DNA of 64,000 bases from Tricholoma matsutake (Eukaryota > Basidiomycota > Agaricomycetes > Agaricales > Tricholomataceae): NCBI GenBank assembly GCA_026075535.2, contig AP026547.1:10540001-10604000 (forward strand). The letters run 5' to 3'. This document shows positions 32,254-41,876 of the stretch, piece by piece. The first letter of the stretch is position 1, and each line of letters opens with the position of its first letter. The notes under the pieces are model-generated. The model ran no database searches. It worked only from the letters and a program-made list of their open reading frames with translations, and was not told where the DNA came from. A program made the position numbers and the translations under genes.

Positions 32254-32679
32254 TATAAGGGCAACCTAAGCCTCTGGCAAAGGGAAATCCAAAGTTAAAA
32301 TTATACTACATAATACAGGCATTGGGGACACACCTAGTAAAGGGAAATCCAAAGAGAAAACTCTAAGGATCCCCTTGCTGATGCCCAGTATATGTGAAGA
32401 CAACAAAAATCAAATATAATCTAAAAATAGAAAAAGGCGGAGATAGGCAGATCAAGGCCACCGAATGACATCATACCAAGGGGTATGTGTCGGAAGGGGT
32501 CCTCCGCCTCTAAATATAAAAGTGTCAACATGTACAAACATGATAGCAAGGGAAAATTAGTAATAAAATCCGGAAAAATCATAGAAAATGAAGAATAGAA
32601 GGAAATGAGGTGGGGAAAAATATAGGATGAACATAAAAAATAGGAAAAACACACAGGGCACCCCCCTAGTCCCCTTACA
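32254..32679 (-). repeat. Solo LTR of family B
   Basis: 426 bp, minus orientation, TATAAGGG...CCCCTTACA on the plus strand, with a perfect GGTGT duplication (32249-32253, 32680-32684). No internal sequence, so it arose by LTR-LTR recombination. Confidence 0.95.
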
Positions 32680-32684
32680 GGTGT

Positions 32685-32960
32685 AAACTATTACAAACAT
32701 ATTATTGACTTCAATACAAACAAATTATTACAGACTTGTTGACTGACTTTGTTGCAAACCTTTGCTGACCTTGGTATAAACTATTACAAACATAGTATTG
32801 ACTTCAATACAAACCATTACAAACTTGTTTACTGACTTTGTTACAAACCTTTACTGACCTTATAAACTATTACAAAAATTTTGTTGACTTCAATACAAAC
32901 TATTACAGACTTGTTTACTGACTTTGGTATAAACTATTCCCACTACTTTAGTAGTGGGTT
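32685..32960 (-). repeat. Inverted minisatellite
   Basis: Units such as TTACAAACTTGTTTACTGACTT; the reverse complement matches the 31440 array. Interrupted on its left by the solo LTR. Confidence 0.8.
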
Positions 32961-33206
32961 TTGTACCACTGAAGAACTGAACGAGATCAATCTGGGTTTT
33001 GCTTACACATGATTGACACATGAATTTGGAAACACTGATTGGCTGGTAAATTCAGAATGACGATCAGCTGTTCCTTTTGAATTGCTGACCATTTTGGCCC
33101 ATGTTTCATATTTTTTATAGATGGTCAGCCGCTGCTTATAAACATATTTCATTTCCTAACAGTGTGTATTCCTCAACCTCTTATATTTTATTACAATTGT
33201 TAAGAA
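32961..33206. repeat. Dispersed AGTAGTGGG repeat and AT-rich spacer
   Basis: Starts with the palindrome CCCACTACTTTAGTAGTGGG. Weakly similar segments starting AAGTAGTGGG are found at 41905 and 42395 (shared GATTGGCTG and TGACCA blocks). A short MITE-like family is possible; ends are not defined. Confidence 0.35.
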
Positions 33207-33814
33207 GACCCTACAGAGCGTCAAATATATCTTGGCGCATACTACAACCCTCATTTGCTACCTGACTACGGCGGTGACTTGTTTCATCATAACATGGCAA
33301 AGCTTGTTCAACACAATGTCAGAGACATCAATAATCAGCTGATCCCTCCCTGGAAGTACTACGAAGAACTACATCCAGGTACAATGGTGCTGTGCAATGT
33401 CACAATGCATGTCTACTAGATGACCAGTGCAAGGCAACCTAAAGTTTGCAAGGTAAGCCATTCATCACTTCTTCTACCATCACTGCCCTCACCAACCTAA
33501 CCAATAATAGGTGTTCAAGCTCAATGCTGAGAGCATCAAAGTACTTGTGAAATCTGATCTTCCTGTCAAACCTCACTCTCAACCAGTTTTGCTTAACAAA
33601 GCTCCCTCATCCTCTTCCCAACCTTGTTCTGCTCAATATCAGCATACTGCACTGGATGAAGCCTTCACATCTTTCAACATTACTGATAAAGGCCTTAGAC
33701 CTCATGGACATTGAATGGGCACACAGTGATTCAGAACAACCGCCGGCTTCATCCAATGACTCAAACAAGCCTGCCACCGGTAGAGGAAAGAGAAAAAGCA
33801 AACAGAAAGCCTAA
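33207..33814 (+). pseudogene. Remnant of an uncharacterised multi-copy fungal gene, with intron
   Basis: Exon 1 (33207-33452) reads LGAYYNPHLLPDYGGDLFHH, LIPPWKYYEELHPGTMVLC, then TAG at 33417-33419 (fits TGG). An intron of 58 nt at 33453-33510 (GTAAGC, CCTAAC branch, AATAG) follows. Exon 2 continues FKLNAESIKVLVKSDLPVKP. After a one-base frameshift near 33695 it ends DLMDIEWAHSDSEQPP and a basic tail GRGKRKSKQKA, stop 33812-33814. I recall similar hypothetical proteins in Agaricomycetes but cannot name a domain. The basic tail resembles that of K2 ORF1. It lies inside K4, so it may be K4's own gene, truncated at its 5' end. Confidence 0.55.
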
Positions 33815-34416
33815 TTTGATAGTATGTGTGCTGCTTTTGTTCCTCACTTCCTACCTATCTCCCTTGTTGATGTTCCATTATTATCTTTCCTTGATCTTAT
33901 CTTATGTACTTGTATCACTACTACTTTATATTAATACTAACCATTAACATAACCATCCCCTCCTAAGGCGACTTTATCGATAGATAATGCAGAAATAAAA
34001 TACCACTACAAAAATAAGTTAATAAAGAGTTACAATTCTCCTAACACAATCTACTCACCCATGCAACTGGCACCTCCCTCATATTGTGCTGTGAAGCTAA
34101 CAGCACATGACAATGAACCAGATCCCCCCTCGCTAACACATCTAACAAAATAAGTTCTGTTTGCACAATCTAAATCACCAACAAATACACTACATACCAT
34201 CAAACAGTGCATTCATCACTGGTTGCAGACACTCATCAACAATTTTTCCTATCTATCTCCATGTCAGAAGTGGTCACAACTACTACAATGCTTACACACT
34301 GTATCGTCCAAAAAAAGGTACATCAACAAGCTATCCTCTCCATCGCATTGACAAATCCATCGCTCTATATGTGGCCACCCCTAACAAACAATATTACTAC
34401 CTCAAAACACCAATGC
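33815..34416. other. K4 interior without recognisable feature
   Basis: AT-rich. Short frames in several phases have no family resemblance. Confidence 0.5.
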
Positions 34417-34773
34417 TCAACACAATACATGCACTATACAAAGACCCCGATCGACACTGAAATCTGCAGACTCCACTTTCTCCAACACTGCAATTTGCCA
34501 CCTCCAGAACAAATATGTTGCTAGACCACAAAATGAGGGCCTACCCAACACAACCATTGGGCCATTATTATCATAGCGCATCTCCCTCACCTCACCAACA
34601 ACACTAAAAATCCTGGGAGCCCAAATGTTATCACCAACAAAGAGTGAGGTACCATCAGTAGACACAGGGCCTCTTGTAAAATTGATGCCATATACAGCTT
34701 CTGCAAGTGGTTCGAATATCAATCCTGAAACTTCAATAACAGACTGAGGAATATCGTCAATACCATGAGCCAT
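34417..34773 (-). pseudogene. Possible coding remnant in K4
   Basis: A 118-codon minus-strand frame with plausible protein-like composition (EPLAEAVYGINFTRGPV, SLFVGDNIWAPRIFSVVGEV). No domain recognised. It could be a diverged exon of a K4 gene or a chance frame. Confidence 0.25.
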
Positions 34774-34904
34774 AACAAGTCATTGTGTCCGGTGTGAAAC
34801 CCTTTCTCGACAACATCTTCGCCAACTACATCACTCCCTTCCCACACCCCACTGCTCACTGCTAAATGCAGCGGGCTCTGCCGCTGCTCGCCGGCGCGCT
34901 ACCT

Positions 34905-35230
34905 GGTTATTACAAAATGTTGTTGACTTCAATACAAACCATTACTGATCTTGGTAAACTATAACAAATATGTTATTGACTTCAATACAAACAAACAATT
35001 ACAAACTTGTTTACTGACTTTGTTACAGACTTTTACTGACCTTATAAACTATCACAAAAATGTTGTTGACTTCAATACAAACCATTACAAATATGTTATT
35101 AACTTCAATACAAACCATTACAGACTTGTTTACTGACTTTGGTATAAACTATTACAAAATGTTGTTGACTTCGATACAAACCATTACTGATCTTGGTATA
35201 AACCATTACAAATATGATTTTTATAATTGA
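34905..35230 (-). repeat. Inverted minisatellite, second block
   Basis: TTGACTTCAATACAAACCAT / TTACTGACTTTGTTACAGAC units, same family and orientation as 32685-32960. Confidence 0.8.
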
Positions 35231-35241
35231 TAGGTATGGCC

Positions 35242-35392
35242 CCCTCCCCTCAAGCTTGTGAGGGGAGGGCTTAGTATTATACATATTAATTACCCCTCAC
35301 ACAGATGCGAGGGGGTGAATTTAATAGTCTATCAATGATATATAAAAAATTAGATTTCAGTAATAAATAGATATAATGTGTATCACTTTAAA
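35242..35392. other. K4 hairpin module next to right arm
   Basis: Perfect hairpin CCCTCCCCTCA-AGCTTG-TGAGGGGAGGG (35242-35269, loop bases 35253-35258) and a second CCCCTC...GAGGGG fold (35293-35313). Equivalent to the K1 module at 9958-10216. Confidence 0.6.
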
Positions 35393-35718
35393 TGACTACT
35401 TGGCTTAAGTGGTGGAGTGTGCATGTTTCATCATCATGTGATTGCTAGTCCAGAAGGCTGTTGGTTCAATTCCTGCTGTGCACACATCATTTTGTGAGAC
35501 TTACAAGACTTTCTCTAAGACTGGAACTCGGACTTTACTTGGACAGTACTTTAAAGGTGTAAATAAATGCACAATTGATGTTGTCCAAGCAGAGTCCTAG
35601 CAGAGTCCAAGCAGAGTCCTAGCAGAGTCCAAGCAGAGTCCAAGCAGAGTCCAAGTGTCCGAGTGTGTCTGAGCGGAGTCCACTTGGACTGGGGGGGGGG
35701 GGTGAGTATAAAGTACTG
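35393..35718 (+). repeat. K4 right arm with tRNA-like module
   Basis: A-box-like TGGCTTAAGTGG (35401-35412), a consensus B box GGTTCAATTCC (35463-35473), a tandem core of AGCAGAGTCCA/AGCAGAGTCCT, and the tail GGGGGTGAGTATAAAGTACTG. The open frame of R gag runs into this arm, giving a false C-terminus. Confidence 0.7.
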
Positions 35719-36453
35719 GAGTGTGAGGGCAGGGAGGCACTTCTTCTCAACCTGTTTTGTTTTGCTGGGGCTGGTGGTGGGAGAGTTTCTCTTCGCCGGT
35801 GGGTCAGTGAGTGGAGAAAGTAGGTCTTTCTTCTCGCTGTGGCATGTGGCACATGCAGCAGAGGCGTCAATGAGTTTTTGGGTGCGTGCATCTTCTGCAC
35901 ACATGTGGTCATCGTGTTCCTTTACCTTGAGGGCCCAGGGGGCAAGTTCGGTGGCCAGGACAGGCTCGAGACTGATGTTGAGTCTCAAGTCAGGGTGGAG
36001 GTTGGCTTGGAGTTGGTTTTTGAGTTCAGCCTTGGTCAGGGCCTTGGCCAGTGCAGAGGTGGCAAGGATGGCATTCAGGTTCTCAATCTCAATTTTCCTG
36101 TCAATGAAGACCTGGTCGCCTTGCAATGAGGAGAGGATGGTTTTGAGGATGTTGTGGGCCCAGTTCTTCTCCAGGATGAGTTGGGAGAGCTCACCAAGGT
36201 ATCCATCCAGGGAGAGGGCATCAATCTGAGTTTGGTCAGCTTGGTACCATGCCACAAGGCAAGGTCCAAACATGCCCTTGGCGACATAGCTGACAATTTC
36301 ATTGTCTGTCTTCCCACCATGCTTCTTGTAGTGTTTGCATGCGAGGGTCCATAGTTGCATGATGAGAGGGGTGATTTTGCTGGTGGTGAGCATTGGGCAT
36401 TCCTTCATCTTTGTGACCTTCACTTTGGTGAGGGGTTGTGTGGAGGGCGACAT
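35719..36453 (-). pseudogene. Retroelement R, piece 1: Gag N-terminal part
   Basis: Intact minus-strand frame from ATG 36453 to the K4 junction. Gag-like: MLTTSKITPLIMQLWTLACK, YVAKGMFGPCLVAWYQADQ, LDGYLGELSQLILEKNW, LKNQLQANLHPDLRLNIS, LEPVLATELAPWALKVKEHD. This matches the layout of Agaricomycete gag-like proteins. It ends VEKKCLPALTL at the K4 duplication. Piece 2 (10905) continues with KEWAILKK and the zinc knuckle in the same phase. An upstream GTG at 36507 is in frame, but ATG 36453 is preferred. Confidence 0.85.
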
Positions 36454-37748
36454 TTTGGTTTGAGTGGCAGGTGGTGTGGCCCAGTGTGGTAGGGTGACGA
36501 GTCCCACTCATCAACCCCACCATTTCCAGAGTTTTCCATGAAGTCTCTTGTCACACAATGATGACCTCGCGTCATTGTATATTCTTGATGCACTTTCATA
36601 TTCTTACTTGTTCCATCCCACTCATTTATTATTTGATATTTTTACTTTGCAGATTATTTATTTCTCCTCAAGCACGACACACAATTCGGGCGACGTGTTG
36701 ATCATGCAATCAACCACATTTTCTCAGCTTTCTCGGCTTCCACGTTGAGAGCTTCACACTCGTTCCAAAGGATTGGTGCCAGGTTTTCCATTTCCATTTC
36801 ATTTTCCCTATTTTCTGTACCTAATTACTATGACAATCCACAATGTCAAGCATGTCAACACTTTGGCTGGCTAAAATCCGACTCAATGGGTCTAGCAACT
36901 GGATGGTAGGGTCAAGAGGTTGCATTTGAGTGCTCTCCGCACTTGCTGGGGGCACAAGTCACATCCTGCAAATAGAGAGTCTCAACAACAAACCTTTCCC
37001 TGAGTAATTCCCAGCCTGTGAAACCCCGAGACAAGGACCTGACACTGCCAATCTGATGTCACCCACCTCACAAACCATAGCTTTATTTTGAATTCTATCA
37101 ATACTCCTCAAAATGGACACTTCCCTTTCTTTTTAGTTTCTCTTCTTGTTGTTTGGTCCTGTGGACGCAAGACAATGCATGCGACATTGTAGCTACCTTG
37201 TTTGTATTTAGGTGTCCTCCCACCTGTCAAATGGAGCATATTCCTTCTTCCTCCCACTTTCTTTATGCCCTCCCTTAAAGTCAACTAAGTCTCTCAAGTT
37301 TCTACACACCAAGGTGTAGATTATAAGCTAAGTATTCAAGTTACCCATTGAATCCTGTCTCCCCCTGCTCTTATTTTCCCCTGATCTCCGAGATCATGCT
37401 TACCTCATTCTTCATGACATGATGACCATTGTCAATGAACTACCAGCAGACCTTACTCCCTGCCACACCAGTAGTTGGGATGGTTAATTGTGATGGTTGG
37501 CATACTTTCATTGGTGGACAAGTCAGTATCAGTGTTTGGTGGTGATGGTGGCGGTGATCAGCAGATGTGCCAGCACTTTCATCATGTGGTTGGTAGTGTC
37601 TCAAATTTGGCTGGTTGGCCAGAATCCTGTAAACTTCTTCTCGTGCTCCTGGTGAGGAGTGGGATGAGGGTGGAAGGTTGCCAAGACAGGGCTGGTTTGG
37701 TAGGTGAAGAAAGTTGTCAGTGTCAAAAAAAAAAAGTGGAAGGATGCT
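36454..37748. other. Region upstream of R gag
   Basis: It should contain the R leader and 5' LTR if they survive, but no matching second LTR is in the window and no convincing gene is seen. A frame at 37475-37750 (+) has no recognisable content. Confidence 0.5.
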
Positions 37749-37756
37749 GAGTTTGG

Positions 37757-38124
37757 TAAACTTTGCACTCCCCCCCGTATTCCTATTGGAGTCCTAGGAG
37801 TCCGAGTTTTCCAATAAGAGTCCGATCAGAATCCGATAGGAGTCCTACTAGTCCGACACTAGTCCTAGGAGTCCAATAGGAATCCGATCGGAATGTATCT
37901 TGATGACCATGTACTTTTATTTCCAAGAAATTCCTAGTAAATTCTGAGTAAAGTCCTATGCAATTCCAACAGGTAGTAGTTGGAATACCACACCATTTCA
38001 GAAGACTTAACTTGATGAAAGTGCTTACAAAATAAATGGGCAGAGCAAAAATTGAACTCTAGACCTTGGGATATAAGTGACATGACTACCAGACAAGTGC
38101 TCAGCCAGTTGAGCCACAGGAGCA
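37757..38124 (-). repeat. K3 left arm with tRNA-like module
   Basis: Minus strand: CTCCTGTGGCTCAACTGG (A-box-like) and GAGTTCAATTTTTGC (degenerate B box), nearly the K1 right-arm head, then GGAGTCCTAGGA-type repeats and a GGGGGGAGTGCAAAG tail. Confidence 0.65.
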
Positions 38125-38340
38125 TTAATAAATATGTAATATAAAGTACATTTAAAGCACTTAGGATTAGTTCACTTATTTTTAACCTCTCTCACAAGAG
38201 CTCAAAAAAAAATTGTTGAGCCCTCACATCTTTGCGAGGGAGTAGATAACTAATATAGATTTAAAAAAAAAACCCCATGCAAACGCAAGGGGGAGAATTA
38301 ATTATACTATTTAATTATACTATTTTAAATTCTACAAAAA
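38125..38340. other. K3 hairpin module
   Basis: Decayed counterparts of the K1/K4 hairpins (CTCTCACAAGAGCTC; CCCTCACATCTTTGCGAGGG; CCCCATGCAAACGCAAGGGGG). No gene. Confidence 0.45.
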
Positions 38341-39000
38341 AAACCCACCCCCCCATTTCATGGGGGGGAGGGGGTGGTGGTGCGTTGTGTCGGCTGTCTC
38401 GTCAGCCCTGTCCTGTTGTTTCCCCTCCCTCTCATCTCCATCGTGTCTCGCCTCTCTCACCTCGCCTCCCCCGTGGCTTCCCTCCCCTCCCTCCCCTCCC
38501 CTCCCTCCTCTTCTGATCATCATCTCCCTTTCCCCTTGTTGTTTCGTCCCCCCCCCCCCCTCGTCACCCTCTTCGTCATCTGCACCCATGAAAAACCCTA
38601 CAGGCAGCTGCTTGTAGGCATGTCATTTGGTGCCATCATTGTCCCTCCACACTGTTCCTGTGCTCTTGCACCCCATATACACCCCGCGAGCAGTTGCTCA
38701 CAGCGGTGATGGGGGGTGCTGGATGTCATTGGTGTCATGGATGCACTCATGATTCACCCTATGAGCAGCAGCTTGTAGGCGTGGGGTGGGTGTGTTGTTG
38801 GTTCATCAGTGATGTGGCACGAGGGGAGGGGGAGGGTGGTGCTTACTGGGAGGGTATTCCCCTTCTGGGGTCTCCTGGTGTTGCTCCCCGCACTCCTGAC
38901 CACGATTGATACCCTCACATCCCATTTTGATGGGGAGGAGGGGGGTTGCCAGGGGCATCATTGGGTGTGGGTTTGGCTCGAGTCAGTCCATCATTACTCA
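38341..39000. repeat. K3 interior, CT/G-rich and cruciform-type repeats
   Basis: C/T-rich low-complexity block (38400-38560), then GAGCAGTTGCTC and CACCC...GGGTG units near 38680-38790 as in K1. Long frames across this are composition artefacts. Confidence 0.5.
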
Positions 39001-39007
39001 TGTAGAT

Positions 39008-39111
39008 TAGAACCTAGAAACAAAACAAATGAATTAGTTAGTTTACAAAAGTAAAAAATGAATGAAAAAAAAAACTTACTATGGCCCAAACGATGATTGC
39101 ATCATTTGGGC
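39008..39111 (-). repeat. Hairpin-plus-intron unit in K3
   Basis: Minus strand: GCCCAAATGATGCAATCATCGTTTGGGC (39084-39111) directly before an intron-like stretch 39014-39079 with donor GTAAGT, branch AAACTAACTAA and acceptor TTTCTAG. Confidence 0.6.
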
Positions 39112-39354
39112 ATTGTTTGGTGTCGAAACCAGTTGTTTCTGGTCTTGGGGGCTTGTCTAGAGATGGTGAAGTGGGAGTGGTGGGAGTTGCTGGTCTGAGG
39201 TGGTTGAGGTGGGGGGGATGGAGGTGGCATGCTTGTCATCATTGGTGGTGGTGGTGGGAGTTGATGAGCTGGCAGCTGTGATGATGCAGCTATGTGCTTT
39301 GTCATCACACTCATGGGAATGGTATGTAGTGTAGTATGATCACTTACCTGTAAT

Positions 39355-39751
39355 GACTGTTTAGCCTAATGGTATTGTTGTCGGTTTACGCTTACATAAT
39401 CTTCTGTAGTCAAGTGTTCAATTCTCATGTGTGCATTTAATTTTTCATACTATATTACTAAGCAAGGCTGCTTTCATTCCTATCGGAATCCTATGTTGTC
39501 TGATGTCTTAGCATAACTTCAGACTAGTCCTATGTGATTTCTATGATCAGAAATTCCTAGGAAATTCTGATAGTCCGATCAGACTCTGATTGGACTACAT
39601 CAGACTGGACTAGGACTAAATGTGCTATTTCATGTCAATTTGGCCAGTGAAAATGACATCAGAATATGGTTGGATTCCGATCGGAGTCCAATCAGAATCA
39701 TCAGAATCATTGGATTCCTATAGGAATACGGGGGGGAGTGTAAAGACCTCC
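39355..39751 (+). repeat. K3 right arm with tRNA-like module
   Basis: A-box-like TTAGCCTAATGG (39360-39371), B-box-like GTGTTCAATTCTC (39414-39426), a core of GATTCCGATCGGAGTCC repeats and the tail ATACGGGGGGGAGTGTAAAGACC. Confidence 0.65.
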
Positions 39752-39759
39752 GAGTTTGG

Positions 39760-40110
39760 CAGCCTACACTAGACTTAGGTTTACTAAAAGACAGGATCAA
39801 ATTATCTTGGTTGCATGGAAGTAGGAACCATAAGTTACTACAAATAAAAGAATAGGAAGTTACTATACCTTTGTTGCATGGAAGTAGGAACGAAGGTTAA
39901 GGCATAAAAAATAAGTAATATATAAGAAAAAGATCAACCGGGTAAGTAAAAGGCTGCATCAAGTGTAGTGTGTGATTTGGGAAGGCCGCATCAGGCATAG
40001 TCACATAATAGGAAGGTACCGCATCAATAGGATAATGTTGGCACTGCTGGATGTGGATAGAAGGGTAATAAGGATGTATGGTGCCATTGCCAGGATGCAT
40101 GTTGCCAGTG
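39760..40110. other. Intergenic stretch right of K3
   Basis: A duplicated TTGCATGGAAGTAGGAAC motif near 39810 and 39874. No gene. Confidence 0.5.
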
Positions 40111-40545
40111 TGTTGTTGTCATATTCACCAGTGGCTGTGCCGGTGGCGAGGGTGATTGTGTCGGTGATGTGTGTGGCTGTGTCGGTGCCATGGGAGTGTG
40201 TTGGCTGTGTAGGGTGGCTGTAACTCACTGTAACACAGACATTGGTATATCTGGTGTTGGTGAGTTGTTTATATGCCATAGGTGGCTGTGCTATCGCCGG
40301 TGGCTGTGCCGGCGGCGAGGGTGGTTGTGTCAGCAATCTGTGTGGCTGTGCCAATGCAGTGGAAGTGTGTAATAGTGGTGTAGTAATGTAACACAGACAC
40401 TAGTATGTCTGGTGTTGGTGAGTTGTTTATGCGCCATAGGTGGCTGTGTTATTGCCGGTGGCTGTGTCGGTGGTGAGGGTGGCTGTGTCGGCGATGTGTG
40501 TGGTGTGCTGGCACTGTGGAAGTGTGTAATGGTGTCATAGGTAAA
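40110..40545 (+). repeat. GT-rich tandem repeat, period about 158 bp
   Basis: GGTGGCTGTG-rich units. TAACACAGACA-TGG-TAT landmarks recur at 40231 and 40389. About 2.5 copies. Confidence 0.75.
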
Positions 40546-40605
40546 TTACCTTGTCATAATGTCATGAGTCTGTGGGGCCAGACTTACATTTGTACTGAAC
40601 ATTGA

Positions 40606-41397
40606 GCGACTTACTTTAGAACCTGGTTGAAGTATCAGAGTGCCTTGATCTACTGGGTCAGTTCTAAAGATTTTGCTGTTATGCCAATGCCGAGAACCAT
40701 TTGGTGTGACCTTCTCACATACAAATATTCACAACAGAAGTTGACCGACAGTGCAAAAGTGACAAAAAGTGACAAGTTACGAGCGCTTGCAGTTGATTTT
40801 CTGCAGAATTGTCTCCAGGAGGAGGAGGTCACACTTATGGGTCTGGAGATGGGTGAAGTTGTGTGGAATGGGCACGTTTGCAAGACATTAACTGATGCAG
40901 ATCATGAGGAGATCCTCTGGGAGCTTTCTGAGCTCAACTTTTGCTTTGAACTTTTGGCACTGGACTCAAAAGCAACAACCAACATGAATGATGATTGGCG
41001 AGAGCTCATATCAGTGTGTTCTCCTGGGTGCACTTCATGCTCTCTGCTTGTTGCAGATTTGGGCATGGTGAATCATGGTTTGACTGATGGAAATTGGGAA
41101 AATAGAGCAACATTTTTACATGCACTGAAAAGGATCATGATGGGGTGGAGAGGGAATGTACCACCCATCATCCAGGCTCAAAAATTCAAATGGATTCAGC
41201 AAGACATGCAAGAGCTTGAAAATGTGATCACATCATTTTATGTCCAGTCCTTCTCCAATCATTTCCAGCATCCACCCATTGTCCCTCATGGACTTTCGCA
41301 TACAGCTTCATTGTATATCCCCGAGCCTCCAAGAGTCACAATCCTGGACCCTCACCCTGAGGTTTTCTATGATGTTAACATACTCCTGCCCTTGTAG
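40606..41397 (+). pseudogene. Uncharacterised protein fragment
   Basis: The frame is open from 40606 to TAG 41397; a TGA at 40603-40605 (CTEH-stop-ATYF, fits CGA) separates it from further upstream coding-like sequence. It has normal protein composition with a conserved-looking region CSPGCTSCSLLVADLGMVNH, LHALKRIMMGWRG, ENVITSFYVQSFSNHF. I recall a multi-copy Agaricomycete hypothetical family with this kind of ending but no assigned function. The first internal ATG is 40681. Probably a truncated repeat-associated gene rather than a host gene. Confidence 0.45.
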
Positions 41398-41448
41398 AGC
41401 AATAGCAAGGTCTGCAATTTTGCTTTTTCTGGTATTTATCGTTCCATG

Positions 41449-41871
41449 TGTAAGGGGACTAGGGGGTGCTCTGTGTGTTTCTCCTATTTTTTACATTTGT
41501 TCTATATTTTTCCTCACTTCATTTCCTTCTATTCTTCATTTTCTATGATTTTTCTGGATTTTATTACTAATTTCCCTTTCTATCATGTTTGTGCATGTTG
41601 ACAGTTTTATATTTAGAGGTGGAGCACCTTTCCGACATCTACCCCTTGGTATGATGTCATTTGGTGGCCTTGATCCACCTATCTCTGCCTTTTCTATTTT
41701 TAGGTTATTATTTGATTTTTGTCGTCTTCACATATACTGGGCATCAGCAAAGGGATCCTTAGAGTTTTCTCTTTGGATTTCCCTTTGCTAGGTGCGCCCC
41801 CAATCCCTGTAATATCTAGTATAATTTTAACTTTGGATTTCCCTTTGCTAGAGGCTGAGGTTGCCCTTATA
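41449..41871 (+). repeat. Solo LTR of family B
   Basis: 423 bp, TGTAAGGGG...CCCTTATA, with a perfect CCATG duplication (41444-41448, 41872-41876). More diverged than the other B LTRs. Confidence 0.95.
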
Positions 41872-41876
41872 CCATG

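Larger units (their letters stand above)
10906..35718. mobile_element. K4: TIR element in R gag, enlarged by nested retroelements
   Basis: The ends are AGGTCTTTACACTCCTCCCCCC (left) and, reverse-complemented, CAGTACTTTATACTCACCCC (right). Both continue with a related GGACTCC-rich sequence not seen in K1-K3. Flanked by GAGTGTGAG. R gag joins in frame across it (24822 bp removed, a multiple of three). Inside are hairpin-intron units, two sets of minisatellites in opposite orientation, remnants of one or two genes (33207-33814, perhaps 34417-34773), and later insertions C, A (with B inside) and a solo B LTR. Stripped of these it is about 5.4 kb. Confidence 0.75.
37757..39751 (-). mobile_element. 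K3: non-coding TIR element related to K1
   Basis: 1995 bp between GAGTTTGG (37749-37756) and GAGTTTGG (39752-39759). The ends are TAAACTTTGCACTCCCCCC and, reverse-complemented, GGAGGTCTTTACACTCCCCC. Both continue CCGTATTCCTAT, a subtype not found in the other pairs. Internal order (hairpin module, GAGCAACTGCTC-type repeats, hairpin-intron unit) is that of K1 reversed. No gene. Confidence 0.8.

Noticed and set aside
34860..34905. GC-rich island as promoter
   Set aside because: Only about 45 bp, no gene follows in either direction.
35551..35718. C-terminal extension of R gag
   Set aside because: The open frame runs into the K4 arm repeats (LCLDSAWTLLGLC-type translation), not into gag.
38277..38709. 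Pro/Ser-rich ORFs in the K3 interior
   Set aside because: C/T-rich low-complexity DNA gives long frames on both strands; no start context or domain.
2381..39751. Eight independent tRNA-derived SINE insertions
   Set aside because: They pair into four elements by end subtype and by duplications outside each pair. No single arm shows its own flanking duplication.
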